Assembly (NCBI RefSeq): GCF_018691265.1
Contig: NW_024881316.1
Coordinates: 24,591,819-24,655,818, forward strand
Direction: 5' to 3'
Length of the DNA: 64,000 nucleotides
DNA from: Tyto alba
Lineage: Eukaryota > Chordata > Aves > Strigiformes > Tytonidae
Shown: positions 60,901 through 64,000 of the stretch, piece after piece
Position numbering within the stretch: position 1 is the first letter of the stretch
Layout of the letters: each line of letters starts with the position of its first letter
The notes under the pieces: generated by a model
The model's input: only the letters and a program-made list of their open reading frames with translations
Database searches by the model: none
Told to the model about the DNA's origin: nothing
Position numbers and translations under genes: made by a program

Positions 60901-63900
60901 GAACTGAAGAAGGTGCTTGAACAAAGGAGTTCACATTTGAGTAGGGGCAGCTTCTGATACAGCTCCCTCTAGCTTCACTAATTATCAACCATACCCTTGT
61001 TCTTGCTTTGACAGGGATCTTCTTTACAAGTTGAAAAGGTATTGAATGATAGGTGAGAGCTGGATTGTTACAGAACACCTAACCACTAGCTGCAGCTTCC
61101 CCGAGGCTGTCGGGATAACCTGGAGGAGAATGTAGACTGTCCTCTGCCCTTGTACCTTCCCACCAGAGACAGGGAAGGGCAGGCCGCCACCATGGGCACA
61201 GCCCACGCTCATCCATCTCTGCTTCATAGTGATCATGATGTCAATCAACTTTGTGGGAGGATTTTATAAGCTCTGGAACTTTCTCTATAAATCTAGGGTA
61301 CAATGACAGTTTTTTTAGTTGGAAGAACATCACTCTGCTCTGACAATGCCACCTGTGTTGGAGCTTTGCTCTAACATAAAACCCTTTACATAAATTCTTT
61401 AGCACAAGGACTCTTTCATAAAATGGGTGCATTTTATTCTTATAGGTAGAATCTATCAATGATTAATACTAATGTTGACCTCTGACCAGGAGCAATCCTT
61501 AAGTAAATAAAGATTAAGAGCAATGTATAACAGAACTTTGGACCTTATTGACATATTCATAGAATTTCAAATTTCAAGAACTTTTGCTATTAAAGTTGTT
61601 TAAAGTGGAGCAGGGCAGATTAATTATTTCTCCTTGTAAAAAAAAAAAATAGAGTGTGTTGTGCTAAAACTCCCACAGATTTGCACAAAGGCCGCCACTG
61701 GAGTCAATGGAATCAGCTTTTTCTCATGGCTTTTTTTTTTTTTTTTTAATGAACATTGACCTTACAGATGCTATTATTATCTCAAATAATTATTGCAGAA
61801 TAACAGATAAGACAGAACAACAGCTGCAGTGAAAGATTATATGAACCTAAAATAATTGTATAATAGACTTGGGATTTTGCAAGTCATATGTTATTAAGGG
61901 TAGTGAGTACATACTTTTAGCACCTGCATGCAATGTCTTTTTGTGACTACGCAGGTACATATGTCCCATGTTCTCTCTAAAGATTCTGACTCAATACAAT
62001 TCTGAGAATGATTATAACATCATTCATGCATCATAACTCAGGAAAACACTAGGTTTACTTGAAAGGAAGACAGCAGGTATTGGAAATTACTGGTATATCT
62101 CTTGGTTAGGTTTTAAATGAGTAACCTTCAGATTTCCAACTAAAAAGCACTGGTTGTAGAGAAGGATTTTGCAAGGAGGAGAATGTCTCATTTATTTTCC
62201 TGCTTTCACAGGGAAGTGACAGATCTGATTTGCTTCATGCTGTTACAGAATGAAGATAAGGTTGCATGAAGAAGAGAATGCGGTTCTTCTAAATACAAAG
62301 GTAATGCCTTCTTTTTATTATTCCCAGTGCTTTTCTTTGATGAAAACAATACAAATTACTACATAGTAACTAGCAGCACCTTCCCTTCTTTCCTTCTCTC
62401 ATTCCTTCCTAAAGATCAAGGAGGTGCTTGGATTTCACAGTGCATCTGCCCACCCATTCTTTTTTGGAATTGCATTAATGACACTGACTTTCTCTCATTG
62501 TGCTTTTAGCTCTGAGGAGCTCCCTCTAAGGGAGAAACATTGCAGGAGAAGTTAAGTATGAGCTTATATGTAATTTTAGATAAAGAAGAGCATTTTGGTG
62601 AGGGCAGAGACTACAGGACAGACATCTAAGATTCTTATTACAACAGTAAGAGTAATGTTGGGCTTATAACTTGACAGAATTTTTCCTAATCATTTCAGCA
62701 TCCAAACAGAACTTCACTGATAAAAAGGATATTTTAAATTAGGTGGAGACTTGTCAGTAATGTAAACCCATAAAGGGTAAATTCAGTATAAACAGTCCCT
62801 AGACTCAAGATAGGTTCCTAAATAAGGAGCAATACAGGTGCCTGAAAGATGTGATTTTAAAAATCATCAGCCAAGGCCTACTCTGTGTTTTTTCACTACA
62901 CTGAAAAGGGAAAGCACATAATTTTGAAGAACTAACCACATAAAAGAGAAAATGGTGAAAATCTGATGGTTCTTCAGAAGCCACCACCCTCAGGGCAGCT
63001 AGTAAGCGTGCCCCACATGTTTTGAGTTGCTCCTGGCTCTGTGTTGCTCTCCTGTCTCTCTTCAAGACAGCAGAAATGTTGATCTCCTTCTGGGTATCAG
63101 TGCTGTATACTTCCGTCCCTAGCAGTAGATCTCAAGGGAAATGGATGCCTTTCTTTAGTCCCTCTTGACTGAGAATGAGCAAAGGGGGTCATCTCTAGAT
63201 GTATTTGTGTCTTCTCTGCCACCCCCTAAACATGGAAAGACATTACTCAGTCTCAACATGGCCAGCATGGTATCCCCTGGTCACCTCCTCCTGCTAAAAA
63301 TTAGATTAAAAATTTGGGGAAAAAATTAGATAACATGCCCTGTACAATTACTTTGAAAAGTTCATTGGAGAAGACCTTCTTTGATTTGTAACAGAGAAAA
63401 CAGAAAATGTGTCATCTCTTGATGTTATTTCCTGACCAGCTCGTGGTGAGCCTGACACTATTATTTCTGCTGTATCTACACGCGGACAGGAATCCATCTG
63501 TATAGTCATAGTCAGTTACAAAACACACATTAGTGACAGGCCCCAGGGAACCAGCACACTCAGCTTGCTCAGCTGTACCAAATGGTATCTGACACTTTTT
63601 TTGAACTTTAAAGCTTACTATTTGACTCCAGCTAACATTATTTTAAGTGGTGAATGACCATCACCCAATAAGATGATAATCAAGGGAAATACAAAGAGTA
63701 CTGATAACAGCCCAGATAAATCCTCTTCTTTGCAGTTGACTGTCTTTCGTCTTTATAAATGCAACCACAATTTCAGCAGAGATCTTTATTCCACAGGTCA
63801 TGGCACAAATGTTCCAACTGATGGAGTACATTTAAGCTTTTAAATAAATCTGTTGATAGAAATTCTGTTCAAAGTATTTGTTTAAAATACAAAGGAACTT

Positions 63901-64000
63901 TTAGAAGACAGTGTTATAAATTTTATGTGCCTTGGAACAGACCAAGTTGGCCTCTAACCAAAGGGATTTTTCACTTCTGTTGTCATTGTCAATTCGAAAC
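57961..64000. other. Distal 5' flank, no gene recognised
   Basis: Apart from the CR1 tail at 59010-59426 and an exon-like candidate at 58526-58560, no feature is recognised. Two stretches, about 60560-60860 and 61060-61210, have higher GC and CpG content, with open frames on both strands and no known similarity. In mammals MLIP lies upstream of TINAG, so its 3' exons might lie in or beyond this region, but I could not identify any of them. Confidence 0.5.
59010..59426 (+). repeat. CR1-type 3' fragment
   Basis: The plus strand runs from a CTGGCCACTAGTGAGGCTGC / CTGGAACACAGTTCCCATTT block through GGAGAAACCCAATGGAGG to TTCTGTGTGATTCTGTGATT. This is the usual CR1 3' order and terminal signature. 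Diverged and gapped. Confidence 0.75.

Noticed and set aside
1..64000. CRISPR arrays, bacterial operons, tRNA or rRNA genes
   Set aside because: No regularly spaced repeats, no tRNA-like cloverleaf and no rRNA blocks were noticed. The intron-exon structure and CR1 repeats identify vertebrate nuclear DNA.

Overview
The window looks like nuclear DNA from a bird. It is AT-rich, has long introns and almost no long open frames. Its interspersed repeats are mostly CR1-type non-LTR retrotransposons, which dominate avian genomes. I also see a roughly 1 kb LTR-like insertion of a kind I associate with avian endogenous retroelements. That species guess rests on repeat content and on protein similarity from memory, not on a search.

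The one gene I can support is TINAG (tubulointerstitial nephritis antigen), on the minus strand. Nine coding exons can be placed with GT/AG borders and matching phases, between 49775 (start codon) and 20307. Joined, they give 1247 nt, or 415 codons plus two bases. They encode a signal peptide, a dibasic RLKR site, a cysteine-rich somatomedin-B-like domain, a short VWC-like cysteine region and most of a cathepsin-B-like (C1A) domain. The catalytic cysteine is replaced by serine, as in known TINAG proteins, so the product is a secreted, basement-membrane-type pseudoprotease. About 60 C-terminal residues, including the WIAANSWG-type segment, are missing. The last exon or exons should lie beyond position 1, which makes intron 9 at least 20.3 kb.

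Layout by position: 1-20306 is the visible part of intron 9. It holds an old CR1 tail (about 3020-3572), a CR1 fragment split by an LTR-like element (9045-10530), and a nearly full-length decayed CR1 (12997 to about 16920) with recognisable esterase, endonuclease and reverse transcriptase parts. From 20307 to 49775 lie exons 9 to 1, with a CR1 3' half, several old LINE fragments and simple repeats in the introns. From 49776 to 64000 is 5' flanking or intergenic DNA. It holds a short CR1 tail next to a much older CR1/L3-like LINE (56436-57960), another CR1 tail (59010-59426), an unidentified CpG-bearing open region (53723-54241) and two exon-like candidates.

I found no convincing new biological system. 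The items most worth a second look are the pseudoprotease architecture, the exon-like element at 58526-58560, the unidentified open region at 53.7-54.2 kb, the nested LTR-in-CR1 structure, and the homopolymer tracts beside exons 3 and 7.
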